A DNA stretch of 64,000 bases from an uncultured Clostridia bacterium (GCA_934167445.1 CAKPKJ010000007.1:27982-91981); one strand, 5' to 3'; shown: positions 52,895 through 63,623, counted from the stretch's first letter. The notes: generated by a model not told the origin, from the letters alone. Made by a program: numbers and translations.

Positions 52895-53814
52895 CTAAAG
52901 AACTGCTCCCAAAATCAAAATACCGATATTATCCTTATAAATTTCATCAAACTGAGAAATAGGTAAAGGACTTTCGCCAATACCAGCTTCTATAGTATAA
53001 CCAGGCCTATTATATTCCTGAATAAACCAATCCTTATACCCCGCAAAGCTAGAATCATACGGAGTATTTGCCAACTTGTAGCCACTACTTTTAGCAAATT
53101 GAGTGCCAATATAAAAACTATTAGGTGGATTAAAATTAGAAAATTGCCAATAAATTTCTTTACCCTGAGTATGATAAGCAATAACCAATTTGAAGTCATA
53201 TCTAAGAGTAAAATTGTAAACAGCCAAAGCTTCTGGCTCAGTTAAAGGTCCATATCCAACAAAGTCACGTGGGGCAGGCCCAGTAAAACCTAAATTATAT
53301 TTTATTTTTTTGGCTAATTCCCATTCCGCTGGAAATTGGAGATTCAAATCAACACCATTAAAATTAGCTTTCCATCCACTTGGAAAAGGAATAGTTGCAT
53401 AAGGCCTAGCAAGTTCCGCTGTAACCTTATATATAGTACTATCAGGAGAATATACACCGATTTACAATATCAACTCCATCTGGATTTACCATAGGCATAA
53501 TATAAATAGAACAAGATTTAAATAAATCCCTAATATTATAATTATATAAAGTAGAATTACTAATATAAGAATTACAATAATCTTCAATAAATTTCATAAG
53601 TAAAACGCTTGTAATCCATTCATTTGCATGAAGGCTTCCTATATAAAACACGTTTTTAGGACCTTTGCCGAAGCCTTATAACAGGCAGTGTTTTGCCTAA
53701 AACACTATATCCCGCATTTTGAACTTGCAAAAAAGAAAATTTATTATTTAGCTCATAAATGTTTGTCATCATAATTTCATAAGTATAATTAATATCTGTT
53801 TTAACAATAGACAT
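52895..53814 (-). pseudogene. M14-family peptidase (gamma-D-glutamyl-diamino acid endopeptidase-like), two frameshifts
   Basis: Read on the minus strand from ATG at 53814 (after GGAAGGTG), the coding sequence is interrupted twice, giving three reading-frame segments. Removing one base at about 53669 and one at about 53459 restores 305 continuous residues. The joined protein has zinc ligands HANEW and the later HTQG, the catalytic Glu in IEAGIGESP, and GFTGPAPRDFVGYGPLTEPEA. It resembles the spore/cell-wall carboxypeptidase family that cleaves gamma-D-Glu-meso-diaminopimelate bonds. Both lesions are single inserted C residues between T and GG on the coding strand. The remaining sequence is intact, so inactivation is recent or an assembly artefact. 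Confidence 0.88.
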
Positions 53815-53914
53815 ATAAATCACCTTCCAAATATAATATTAAGAATATTAAAAAATGTGATAAATAATTATAAAAAAGTAGCTGAAAATTTTGAAAATAG
53901 CAATGAAAACTCTA

Positions 53915-53942
53915 TTGTTTTCCAACGCAATTATGATATAAT
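53915..53942 (+). promoter_or_regulatory. Promoter of the pseudouridine synthase gene, predicting a leaderless mRNA
   Basis: TTGTTT (53915-53920), 16-base spacer with extended TG, TATAAT (53937-53942). The ATG begins at 53949, where transcription itself should start. Confidence 0.65.
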
Positions 53943-53948
53943 ATTTAT

Positions 53949-54833
53949 ATGAAAAAATTAATTGTTAATAAAAAATATGATGGAAAAAAATTAAGTACCT
54001 TTTTACTGGATAACATAGAAAATTTATCTCAAAATTTAATGTATAAAACATTAAGAAAAAAGGATGTAAAAATCAATGGTAAACGAGTAAACAGTAACAT
54101 TCAAATTTTTGAAAATGATGAAATTTGTGTGTTTATTTCTGATGAACTTTTAAAACCTAAAGTTGTATTAGACATCATTTTTGAAGATGATAATATTTTG
54201 GTTATTAATAAACCACATAATTTAGAAGTTACAGGAAAAAATAGTTTAACTACAATTATTCACGAAAAATATAAAGATTTAAATTTTCTTCCAATGCCAT
54301 GTCATAGAATAGATAGAAATACGACAGGTTTAGTGCTATTTGCCAAAAATGAAAAGGCTTTAGATATTTTAATTGATAAATTTAAGCGTCATGAGATTGA
54401 GAAGCACTACCTTGCTTTAGTATACGGCTGTCCTAAACAAAAATATAAAAGAAATGTAGATTATCTTTTTAAAGATAATAAAAAATCAACAGTATATATT
54501 AGTGATAAATTAAAAAAAGGTTACCAAGAAATTGTTACTACATATAGAGTTTTAAGAAAATATGATAATAATTCTACACTTTTAGACGTAGAAATCGAAA
54601 CTGGTAGAACACATCAAATTAGGGCCCATCTTGCATACCTTGGTTATCCTATTATTGGTGATGGAAAATATGGTAAAAATGAAATAAATAAAAAGTTTAA
54701 TAAGCGTTATCAAATGCTTCAAAGCTATATGTTGAAATTTAATTTTAATACTTATAGTGGAATTCTTGAATATTTAAATGGAAAAAGTTTTACGTTAGAA
54801 GAGAAGGGGATTGAAAGGAGAAGTGAATTATGA
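53949..54833 (+). CDS. RluD-family rRNA pseudouridine synthase
   Basis: 294 residues. N-terminal S4-like RNA-binding domain (LSTFLLDNIENLSQ, VKINGKRVNSN), then the catalytic domain with PCHRIDRNTTGLVLFAK (catalytic Asp), LEVEIETGRTHQIRAHLAYL-type segment and GYPIIGDGKYG. It isomerises uridines in 23S rRNA or tRNA; the exact site cannot be assigned among RluC, RluD and YjbO-like enzymes. No ribosome site precedes the ATG, in line with the leaderless promoter. It overlaps the flavodoxin gene by ATGA. Confidence 0.9.
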   Translation: MKKLIVNKKYDGKKLSTFLLDNIENLSQNLMYKTLRKKDVKINGKRVNSNIQIFENDEICVFISDELLKPKVVLDIIFEDDNILVINKPHNLEVTGKNSLTTIIHEKYKDLNFLPMPCHRIDRNTTGLVLFAKNEKALDILIDKFKRHEIEKHYLALVYGCPKQKYKRNVDYLFKDNKKSTVYISDKLKKGYQEIVTTYRVLRKYDNNSTLLDVEIETGRTHQIRAHLAYLGYPIIGDGKYGKNEINKKFNKRYQMLQSYMLKFNFNTYSGILEYLNGKSFTLEEKGIERRSEL

Positions 54834-55345
54834 TAAATGAAAGATATTCAATAATTTATAGTAGTAGAACAGGAAATACAAAAAAACTTGCAGAAGCAAT
54901 CTATAATGTTTTACCTCAAAATAGTTGCGATTATTATGGGGAAGTAGATAAAATTGAGGATGAATTGAGTGAAGTTTTGTATATTGGATTTTGGACAGAA
55001 AAAGGGGATGCGGATTTACAAACAATTGAACTTTTAAAACAATTAAAAAATAAAAAAATATTTTTATTTGGAACAGCAGGATATGGTGAAAGTGAAAAAT
55101 ACTTTAAAAATATTGTTGATAATGTAAAAAAGAATATTGATAGTAGCAATACGATAATAGGAACTTTTATGTGCCAAGGTAAAATGCCTTTATCAGTGCT
55201 AGAAAGATATAAAAGGATGAAAGAGCAAAAAAGTTTTATGTTTAATATAGACAACCTAATAGCAAATTTTGACAAAGCATTATCACATCCAAATGAAAAT
55301 GATATAAAAAAATTAGAAAAAACAATTTTAAATAATAATAAATAG
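54830..55345 (+). CDS. Flavodoxin-family protein (BilS-like)
   Basis: 171 residues. The FMN phosphate-binding loop is YSSRTGNTKKLAEAI (residues 10-24), followed by VLYIGFWTEKGDADLQTIELLK, KKIFLFGTAGYGESEKYF and TFMCQGKMP, a pattern of flavodoxins in anaerobic Clostridia. The FWT..KG and CQGKMP blocks are like those of BilS, the small flavodoxin reported next to bilirubin reductase BilR; no BilR is in this window. Role: one-electron carrier. The start overlaps the upstream stop, so it is translationally coupled. Confidence 0.8.
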   Translation: MINERYSIIYSSRTGNTKKLAEAIYNVLPQNSCDYYGEVDKIEDELSEVLYIGFWTEKGDADLQTIELLKQLKNKKIFLFGTAGYGESEKYFKNIVDNVKKNIDSSNTIIGTFMCQGKMPLSVLERYKRMKEQKSFMFNIDNLIANFDKALSHPNENDIKKLEKTILNNNK

Positions 55346-55457
55346 TATAATAGGTTTATAAGATAGATTTAGTTCAAATATAATATTGGTAGTATAGATT
55401 TTGAAAAAATTGAAAATAAAATTTTGTCAGATAGTAAGTTCGTAAGTTGATTTGAAT

Positions 55458-55531
55458 TGGAGCGGGTAGTGGGAATCGAACCCACGCCATTAGGTCGGAA
55501 GCATAACATTCTACCACTAAACTATACCCGC
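55458..55531 (-). tRNA. tRNA-Gly (anticodon TCC)
   Basis: 74 nucleotides with encoded CCA. Acceptor GCGGGTA / TACCCGC, D-arm with AGTGGT, T-arm GTGGGTTCGATTCCCAC. The anticodon loop is CTTCCGA, giving TCC. The anticodon stem TTATG/CCTAA has one T-C mismatch, and position 37 is G where Gly tRNAs usually have A. Confidence 0.92.
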
Positions 55532-55670
55532 ATAAAAATTTATAAAATAAGTATATAACACTTAAATAATTTATACAAGTACTTTTTTTGGAATTTATAA
55601 TAATTTTAATATAGTATAAATTCTTATATATTAACTCATTTAAATATAATACATAAATTTGCACAAAAAT

Positions 55671-55703
55671 ATAAAAAGACGTAAAATGGCTGATTTTACG
55701 TCT
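55671..55703 (-). terminator. Terminator of ssrA
   Basis: Perfect AGACGTAAAAT / ATTTTACGTCT stem; on the minus strand followed by TTTTTAT, directly after the tmRNA 3' end. Confidence 0.92.
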
Positions 55704-55707
55704 GGTA

Positions 55708-56060
55708 TGGTGGAGATGAGGAGAGTCGAACTCCTGTCCATAACACTTTCCAAATAGAATTCTACAAGTTTAGTTTGTTTTTTAGATTCATTTTTATAAC
55801 ACCAACAAACAAGTTTTATAAAAATATATCTTTCTAAATACCCACTGTTCCGAAAGAATTAACAGCTTTGTTTCCCACTAATATGACACTTTATCTAAAT
55901 ATGTGGGGATATCTAGTAAAGCGTAGCCGCAATTAGGCAGCTAATGCTAATTCTCTATTATCAGCGTTTATATTTAAGTTTCTCGTTTTTTAAGTGGCCA
56001 ACGAGAATCCACTACTTGCTATCTATCTTTCTGGTGTAATGTCGAAACCATTACATCCCC
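55708..56060 (-). ncRNA. ssrA: Transfer-messenger RNA (tmRNA)
   Basis: About 353 nucleotides. The tRNA-like ends GGGGATGTAATGGTTTCGAC (5') and GGAGTTCGACTCTCCTCATC plus TCCACCA (3') pair as in all tmRNAs. The tag reading frame at 55933-55965 encodes ADNRELALAA followed by TAA, a typical proteolysis tag ending ALAA. Pseudoknot segments flank it. tmRNA rescues ribosomes stalled on broken mRNAs and marks the peptides for ClpXP-type degradation. Confidence 0.97.
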
Positions 56061-56136
56061 ATGTACTTTTTTATTATACTATAATATTTTGCTTTTTTCA
56101 ATGGATACTGTTATATTGTGAAGATACAATTAAAAG

Positions 56137-56166
56137 TTGACTTTTTATGTGAATTAGTTGTATAAT
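56137..56166 (+). promoter_or_regulatory. Promoter of the 56.2 kb orphan gene
   Basis: TTGACT (56137-56142), 18-base spacer, TATAAT (56161-56166). Confidence 0.8.
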
Positions 56167-56209
56167 AAAGTACGTTTTTATAAAGTCGTTTTTAAAGAAA
56201 GGAAGCAAA

Positions 56210-56986
56210 ATGGCGACTACAACAAAAATTTGCACAACTAAAAAGGTTTTCATTTTTAAGGATGAAACTGGGCTGGAAGTCATAATATATGACTTCAGAG
56301 AGGGGATTGCAAGCATCAGGCTTTTAATAGGAACTGGTGGAGTGAAGAAGCTTGTAAATTTTATTTTGGGAAGCTTTAGCATTGGAAGTAATTTCTACAA
56401 AACACTCTGCAAAGTTTATAATCTCTCAGAAGAGACTCCTTTTTTGGGAGTTGAAATTGAAATTTGTGGAGTCAGAAGAGTGATTCTGCGGAAATCAGCG
56501 GATAAAGAAAGCATTGAAAAAGAATTCATGTCAATTGAATATGAGATTGCCAGCAGAGCAATGAATGAAATAGCTACGAAATTCGCAAATTATATGAATC
56601 AAATAGCTTCAATAAGTAGGGACACAGTTGGAGTCCAACTTCGCTTTCGTAATGAAGCCGCTAAGAAGAAATGGGAGAGACTTCGTGAACAAACAATAAA
56701 GCAAGACAACGAGCAAAGGTGGCAATACGTTCAATATGGAAATTGTTTAGCACGTCTAATTGAAAAGGCAATGGTTTGTGAAAACAAAACATTTGATGAA
56801 GCTGCAGAAAAGGCCATAGAGCGAATGAGATCGATTGATAATATAGAAGATGATGTAGATAGACTCGATGTTGAAGCTCAAGGAATTCACATGATTTCGC
56901 AATATTGGGACAAAGGCCAACTTCTAGAGAAATGGTATAACAGAAAGCTATATGATGAATTTAAATCAGACATAGACGAACTTTAA
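56210..56986 (+). CDS. Orphan protein of unknown function
   Basis: 258 residues, not recognised. N-terminal ~100 residues look beta-rich (VFIFKDETGLEVIIYDFREG, FLGVEIEICGVRRVIL). The rest is helical and charged (EYEIASRAMNEIATKFANYM, KKKWERLREQTIKQDNEQRW). No signal peptide or membrane helix. Like the pair at 20.5-21.5 kb it uses less AT-rich codons (CTG, CGT, GGC) and stands as a single-gene unit with its own strong promoter and terminator. AAAGGAAG ribosome site. Probably acquired by transfer. Confidence 0.7.
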   Translation: MATTTKICTTKKVFIFKDETGLEVIIYDFREGIASIRLLIGTGGVKKLVNFILGSFSIGSNFYKTLCKVYNLSEETPFLGVEIEICGVRRVILRKSADKESIEKEFMSIEYEIASRAMNEIATKFANYMNQIASISRDTVGVQLRFRNEAAKKKWERLREQTIKQDNEQRWQYVQYGNCLARLIEKAMVCENKTFDEAAEKAIERMRSIDNIEDDVDRLDVEAQGIHMISQYWDKGQLLEKWYNRKLYDEFKSDIDEL

Positions 56987-57024
56987 AAACGATTCATAAT
57001 GGTCTATAATTAGACTATTAAAAG

Positions 57025-57065
57025 ATCTCCTTGCAATAATATAGATTGTAGGGAGATTTTTTTTT
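57025..57065 (+). terminator. Terminator after the 56.2 kb orphan gene
   Basis: ATCTCCTTGCAAT / ATTGTAGGGAGAT stem (two G-U pairs) followed by at least eight T residues. Confidence 0.92.
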
Positions 57066-57143
57066 ATAAAACCAATGAATAAAAAGAAAACAAGCATAAT
57101 AAAATAGATATGTGAACTTTATGTGAAAATTAGAAAAATACTA

Positions 57144-57172
57144 TTGACATTTAATAAAAAAGGGTATAAATT
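57144..57172 (+). promoter_or_regulatory. groESL promoter
   Basis: TTGACA (57144-57149) with -10 candidates TATAAA (57165-57170, 15-base spacer) or TAAATT (57167-57172, 17-base spacer), immediately upstream of the CIRCE element. Confidence 0.7.
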
Positions 57173-57173
57173 A

Positions 57174-57200
57174 TTAGCAGTCAAACACAAAGAGTGCTAA
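57174..57200. promoter_or_regulatory. CIRCE operator (HrcA-binding site)
   Basis: TTAGCAGTC-N9-GAGTGCTAA. The right arm is perfect; the left arm has one change from TTAGCACTC. It predicts heat-inducible repression of groESL by HrcA. Confidence 0.95.
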
Positions 57201-57220
57201 ACCAAAAGGAGGTAATAAAA

Positions 57221-57502
57221 ATGATTAAACCATTAGGTAGTAGAGTTTTATTAAAAATGAAAGAAGGCGAAGAAAAAACTAAAAGTGGAATTATCTTAGC
57301 AGAAGCAGCTCAAGAAAAACCACAAATCGCAGAAGTAATAGAAGTAGGACCTGGAGAAATTGTTGAAGGTAAACAAGAAACAATGCAAGTAAAAAAAGGT
57401 GATGATGTTATCATAAGCCAATATGCAGGAACTAAAATAAAATATGAAGGAACAGAATATATAATAGTTAAACAAGATGAAATTTTAGCAGTAGTTGAAT
57501 AG
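57221..57502 (+). CDS. groES: Co-chaperonin GroES
   Basis: 93 residues from the ATG after AAAGGAGG (a nine-residue longer reading overlaps CIRCE). Family marks: IKPLGSRVLLKMKEGEEKTK, the mobile loop KSGIILAEAAQEKPQ, and the C-terminal YIIVKQDEILAVVE. It caps GroEL. First gene of groESL under CIRCE control. Confidence 0.97.
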   Translation: MIKPLGSRVLLKMKEGEEKTKSGIILAEAAQEKPQIAEVIEVGPGEIVEGKQETMQVKKGDDVIISQYAGTKIKYEGTEYIIVKQDEILAVVE

Positions 57503-57571
57503 TAAATATAAAATTATAGAATATGTCAAGATTATTGGCAAAACAAAAAAAGTTGAAAGGAAGGATTTAAA

Positions 57572-59209
<1,638 letters not shown>

Positions 59210-59235
59210 AAATAAGAAATAATTAGAGATTGAAA

Positions 59236-59279
59236 CTAAGCCCCCAATTATTAAACTTTTTTAATAATTGGGGGCTTAG
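59236..59279 (+). terminator. Terminator after groEL
   Basis: CTAAGCCCCCAATTATTAA and its complement form a 19-bp stem with a short T-rich loop. Little T-run follows on the plus strand, but stem strength is high. Confidence 0.8.
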
Positions 59280-59301
59280 TTATACTGTGTTATTCTAATT
59301 T

Positions 59302-59377
59302 TGGTGCCGAAAAGCAGAATCGAACTGCTGACCTCCGGGTTACGAATCCGTTGCTCTACCAACTGAGCTATATCGGC
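59302..59377 (-). tRNA. tRNA-Thr (anticodon CGT)
   Basis: 76 nucleotides with encoded CCA. Acceptor GCCGATA / TTTCGGC-type with A73, D-arm GCTCAGTTGGTAGAGC, T-arm GCAGTTCGATTCTGC. The anticodon loop is TTCGTAA, giving CGT (Thr, ACG codon). The anticodon stem has mismatches at its two ends, so pairing there is weak. Confidence 0.88.
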
Positions 59378-59593
59378 AAATAATATAAGCAAATTATAAT
59401 ATAGAATTATCAAAAAATCAATACAGCTTTAGAAAAATGCTGTAATAGCATATAGAAAAATACAATAATAGCAAATTTAATAATAAGTAAACTGTATACA
59501 GAACTAAAAAAATATGTTATAATAGCACCGTAATTAAAGAAAAGACAATAATATTATAAATTAATATAAAATAACGAAAAGGGAGAGTTTGAA
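59378..59593 (+). promoter_or_regulatory. ftsY upstream region with extended -10 promoter
   Basis: TGTTATAAT at 59515-59523 is a good extended -10; the -35 is poor. The rest of the 216-base gap is AT-rich and shows nothing else. Confidence 0.5.
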
Positions 59594-60499
59594 TTGGGAT
59601 TTTTTGAAAAACTAAAAAATGGAATGAACAAAACAAAAAGTTTATTTGATGAAAAAATAAACAATGTATTTAAAAGTTTTAGAAAAGTAGATGAAGACTT
59701 TTTAGAAGAATTAGAAGAAATACTAATAATGTCAGATATAGGTGTAGACACATCTGTAAAAATAATTAACAATTTAAGAACAAAAATTAAAAAAGAAAAA
59801 ATACAAGATGAAGAAGATGTAAAAAAAGCGTTAAGAGAAGAGATGCAAGCAATATTAGATGGAAATGATATTAGTTTACACTTAAACACTAAACCATCAG
59901 TTATATTAGTTGTAGGCGTAAATGGCGTTGGAAAAACTACATCAATAGGAAAAATTGCTAATAGATTAGCAAAAGATGGTAAAAAAGTTGTAGTTGCAGC
60001 AGCTGATACATTTAGAGCAGCAGCTGTTGAACAATTAGAAATCTGGGCAAATAGGTCTGGAGCAGATATAGTAAAAAGAGAAGAGGGAGTTGACCCAGCA
60101 TCTGTTGTATATGATGCAATGAAAATAACAAAAGAAAAACAAGCAGATGTATTAATTGTTGATACAGCAGGAAGACTACATAATAAAAAATATTTAATGG
60201 ACGAATTAAACAAAATACAAAAAGTAATAAATAAAGAAATGCCAGAAGCTGATAAAGAAGTGTTATTAGTAATAGATGGAGCTACAGGTCAAAATGCAAT
60301 TTCTCAAGTAAAAGCATTTAAACAAGAAACTGATTTAACAGGTTTAATTATAACAAAACTAGATGGAACAGCAAAAGGTGGAGTAGCAATAGGCATTGTA
60401 GCAGAAAACAATATTCCAATTAAATTTATTGGAGTAGGTGAACAAATTGATGATATGGAAGTATTTAACTCAGAAGATTTTGTGAAAGCCATTATATAG
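59594..60499 (+). CDS. ftsY: Signal recognition particle receptor FtsY
   Basis: 301 residues from TTG behind GGGAGAG. The short N-domain (about 1-90) has no long acidic A-domain, as usual in Bacillota. The G-domain shows VVGVNGVGKTTSIGKIANRL, DTFRAAAVEQLEIW, VDTAGRLHN, TKLDGTAKGG and the final GVGEQIDDMEVFN. Docks the ribosome-SRP complex at the membrane. Confidence 0.97.
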   Translation: MGFFEKLKNGMNKTKSLFDEKINNVFKSFRKVDEDFLEELEEILIMSDIGVDTSVKIINNLRTKIKKEKIQDEEDVKKALREEMQAILDGNDISLHLNTKPSVILVVGVNGVGKTTSIGKIANRLAKDGKKVVVAAADTFRAAAVEQLEIWANRSGADIVKREEGVDPASVVYDAMKITKEKQADVLIVDTAGRLHNKKYLMDELNKIQKVINKEMPEADKEVLLVIDGATGQNAISQVKAFKQETDLTGLIITKLDGTAKGGVAIGIVAENNIPIKFIGVGEQIDDMEVFNSEDFVKAII

Positions 60500-60520
60500 A
60501 GGAAAGTAGGAGGTAAAAAG

Positions 60521-63442
60521 GTGGAAAAAGAAGAAAAGAAAAAGAATAACACAAATGAAACAGTCCAAGTAGAAGAAAATAAAAAAACTAATGAAAAAGT
60601 AAATAACAAAAAAGAACAAAAACGAAAAAATAGTAAATTAAGAATGATGCTAGTAATTCTATTTTTATTAGTATTTTCAGGAGTTAGTTATGTACAATTA
60701 AGAGGAAGCTACTTAGAATATTTAGAATTAGGAAGTCAATATGTGGATGTATTTAAAACAAACTTAATTTATAGATATTCAATAATGGCAATTAATTTTG
60801 TATTTTTATATATTGTAATATATTTTACTAATAGAGGAATAAAAAAAGGATTAAAACCATTTTTTGAAAAAGAAAAAAGGCCAATGCCAAAATTATTAAA
60901 TAAATCATTAGCTTTAGTAATTTCAGCAGTTGTAAGTTTTGTAGCATCATCAGCATTTATGCAAAAAATAATGTTAATATTTAATGGAACAAGTTTTGGA
61001 AATCAAGACCCAATATTTGGATTAGATATTGCTTATTATATGTTCCAAAAACCTGTAATTGAAATGCTTTTATTCTATTTTGTAGTACTATTTGTAGGGC
61101 TTTCACTATACATGGCATTATATTATGTAATAGTATTTAACCGTTTCTTTGATGGTGTAGATGGAAAGATGCTTAAAGAAAGCATTTTTATGAAAAAATT
61201 AATGAGAAATATTATGTTAGTTGTAGTAGGAGTTGCACTAATAACAGTAATTAATACACAAAATGTTATGTATGGAAAAATCTTAACAGTAGGTGATGAC
61301 ATCGAAATAAATGGTGCAGGTATGACAGAAGCAACAGTTCAATTATTTGGATATATAATATTTGCCTTTGTAATTGTAATATTTGCATATAGAGCATTAA
61401 AAGCTTTTAAGGCAAGTAATACAAGTAAAGTATTAAAAAATTTAGCAGTAATACCAGGATATTTAGTTGTGTTATTCCTTGTAATGTTAGTATTTGACTT
61501 AGCATATGTACATTCAAATGAATTAGATAAAGAGAAAAAATATATTTCTGAAAATATCAAAAATACTAAAATTGCATATAATATAAATATTGAAGAAACA
61601 AGCCTAGAAAATTCAGGAACAATAACTAAAGAAGAAGCAGAAAAAAATGATAATGTTATAAATAACATACCAATTATAAGCCAAGATGCAGTGTTAGAAG
61701 ATTTACAAAGTAACCAAACATCAACAGGATATTTTGCTTATACAAAAGCAAATTTAGCAAAATATAAAATAGATGGAATTGATCAATTAGTATATTTAGC
61801 ACCAAGAGAAATAAAAAGTTCAGGAAGAACATATAATAATAAAACATATGAATATACACATGGTAGAGGAGAAGTAATAGCTTCTGCAACACAAAGTACA
61901 GCAGCTGGAAATGTGCAATATATTCAAAAAGATGTATCAGGAAAAGATGAAAAAATAAATATTGAACAACCTAATATTTATTTTGGGTTACAAACAAAAG
62001 AAACAATAGCAACAAATGCTAAAAACAAACAAGAATATGATTACACAGACGAAAATGGAAAAGACCAAACATCAACATATGATGGACAAGCTGGACTAAA
62101 ATTAGGATTTTTAGATAGACTTGTGCTTGGAATTTCAAAAGGAGATATAAACCTAGCATTTTCAAGTGAAATGACAAGTGACAGCAAAATATTAATAAAT
62201 AGAAATATTATTGATAGAGCTAAAAAAGCATTACCATATTTAATATATGATGAAGATCCATATACAGTGGTAACAAGTGAGGGAAAAATTGTATGGGTAT
62301 TAGATGCATACACAGTATCTTCAAGCTATCCATATTCAGAATATGCGACAATAGAACATGATAATATAAAAGAAGATATAAATTATATAAGAAACTCTGT
62401 GAAAGTAATAATAGACAGCTATGACGGTTCAATGTCATTCTATATTACAGACAGAAATGACCCAATTGCAATGGCATATAGAAATATCTATAAAAATTTA
62501 TTTAAAGATTTAGACGAAGAAATTCCAACAGATATTTCAGAACATTTTGTTTATCCAACATTTTTATATAATGTTCAAGCAGAAATTTTAAAAGTATATC
62601 ATAATGTAAAACCAGATGTAATATACAGAGGAGACGACTTATGGGATATAGCAAAATATAACACAAACACAACAAAAACAACTGCTAAAGGAACATATAT
62701 GGAACCATATTATACAATGTTAAAAACTAAAAATGGTGAACAATTTGGATTAGTTCAAATGTATACACCAGATTCAAAACAAAATATAATATCATATTTA
62801 GTTGGAACAACAGAAAATGGAGACAACACATTAAGAATGTATAAATTCTCTGCAGATAGCAATATTGTAGGTGCTATACAATTAGACAAACAAATAGAAG
62901 AAAATGAAGCAATTAGCAGTGAATTAAATAGCTTAAATGTTACTGGAACTAAATTAACAAAACAAATGATAATAGTTCCAATGGACAATACATTATTATA
63001 TGTTGAACCAATATATCAAACAATGTTAAATGAATCAGATGTACCAATTCTAAAAAAAGTAATAGTAGCATCTGGAAATAAAGTAGCAATAGGTGATAAC
63101 ATAGAAAAAGCATTAGAAAACCTAGTTTCTCAATATGCTGAAGCAGTGGAAGTTGAAAACACAGACGATATGGAAGGCTTAATAGAAGCAATAATAAAGG
63201 CAAACCAAAATTTAACAGAATCAAATAAAAATAATGACTGGGAAATGATGGGCAAAGATGTTAAAAAACTACAAGATTTAATAACTTCTTTAGAAAAAAC
63301 TAAAACTGAAGAAGATAAAAAGAAACAACAAAATAACACAACAAACAACACTGTAGTTGAAGATACAGATACAAATTCTAGTAATAATACAAGCAATGCT
63401 ATTACTAATAACGTAGCTGTGCAAACTAATACAAAGATGTAG
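60521..63442 (+). CDS. UPF0182 family membrane protein
   Basis: 973 residues from GTG behind AGGAGG. A charged N-terminal stretch (E/K/N-rich, about 1-40) is followed by about seven hydrophobic helices up to residue ~340. A large extracytoplasmic domain comes next, with SSYPYSEYATIEHDNIKEDI, NYIRNSVKVIIDSYDGSM and the block ending AYRNIYKNLF, typical of UPF0182/COG1615. The last ~60 residues are Asn/Thr-rich. Function of the family is not established. It follows ftsY by 21 bases. Confidence 0.9.
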   Translation: MEKEEKKKNNTNETVQVEENKKTNEKVNNKKEQKRKNSKLRMMLVILFLLVFSGVSYVQLRGSYLEYLELGSQYVDVFKTNLIYRYSIMAINFVFLYIVIYFTNRGIKKGLKPFFEKEKRPMPKLLNKSLALVISAVVSFVASSAFMQKIMLIFNGTSFGNQDPIFGLDIAYYMFQKPVIEMLLFYFVVLFVGLSLYMALYYVIVFNRFFDGVDGKMLKESIFMKKLMRNIMLVVVGVALITVINTQNVMYGKILTVGDDIEINGAGMTEATVQLFGYIIFAFVIVIFAYRALKAFKASNTSKVLKNLAVIPGYLVVLFLVMLVFDLAYVHSNELDKEKKYISENIKNTKIAYNINIEETSLENSGTITKEEAEKNDNVINNIPIISQDAVLEDLQSNQTSTGYFAYTKANLAKYKIDGIDQLVYLAPREIKSSGRTYNNKTYEYTHGRGEVIASATQSTAAGNVQYIQKDVSGKDEKINIEQPNIYFGLQTKETIATNAKNKQEYDYTDENGKDQTSTYDGQAGLKLGFLDRLVLGISKGDINLAFSSEMTSDSKILINRNIIDRAKKALPYLIYDEDPYTVVTSEGKIVWVLDAYTVSSSYPYSEYATIEHDNIKEDINYIRNSVKVIIDSYDGSMSFYITDRNDPIAMAYRNIYKNLFKDLDEEIPTDISEHFVYPTFLYNVQAEILKVYHNVKPDVIYRGDDLWDIAKYNTNTTKTTAKGTYMEPYYTMLKTKNGEQFGLVQMYTPDSKQNIISYLVGTTENGDNTLRMYKFSADSNIVGAIQLDKQIEENEAISSELNSLNVTGTKLTKQMIIVPMDNTLLYVEPIYQTMLNESDVPILKKVIVASGNKVAIGDNIEKALENLVSQYAEAVEVENTDDMEGLIEAIIKANQNLTESNKNNDWEMMGKDVKKLQDLITSLEKTKTEEDKKKQQNNTTNNTVVEDTDTNSSNNTSNAITNNVAVQTNTKM

Positions 63443-63521
63443 TATTAAATAAAATATGTTTAATGAAAAAGTAAAATTATACAAAAAATTGCAATTAATG
63501 ATGAATTTATATTAAAAACTG

Positions 63522-63560
63522 GAGTAGAAAACTTTACAAGTTTGCTACTCTATATTTTTT
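63522..63560 (+). terminator. Terminator after the UPF0182 gene
   Basis: GAGTAG..AAACT / AGTTT..CTACTC stem (63522-63550) followed by TATATTTTTT. Confidence 0.85.
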
Positions 63561-63594
63561 ACAAAAAAAACTCATTGTGAATGAGAAAAAACTA

Positions 63595-63623
63595 TTGAAA
63601 ATGACAATTTTTTATGATATATT
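63595..63623 (+). promoter_or_regulatory. Promoter of the right-edge pilin fusion
   Basis: TTGAAA (63595-63600), 17-base spacer, TATATT (63618-63623) with extended TG. Downstream, ACGACA/TGTCGT forms a small stem and a CGTGATAT element lies at 63648-63655, as near the pilin-lectin promoter. Confidence 0.65.

Noticed and set aside
53660..53690. Repeat shared between 52.80 kb and 53.67 kb (CCTTTGCCG segments)
   Set aside because: The 53.67 kb copy is explained as coding sequence for a Gly-Lys-Gly-Pro segment of the peptidase; similarity is short and probably chance.
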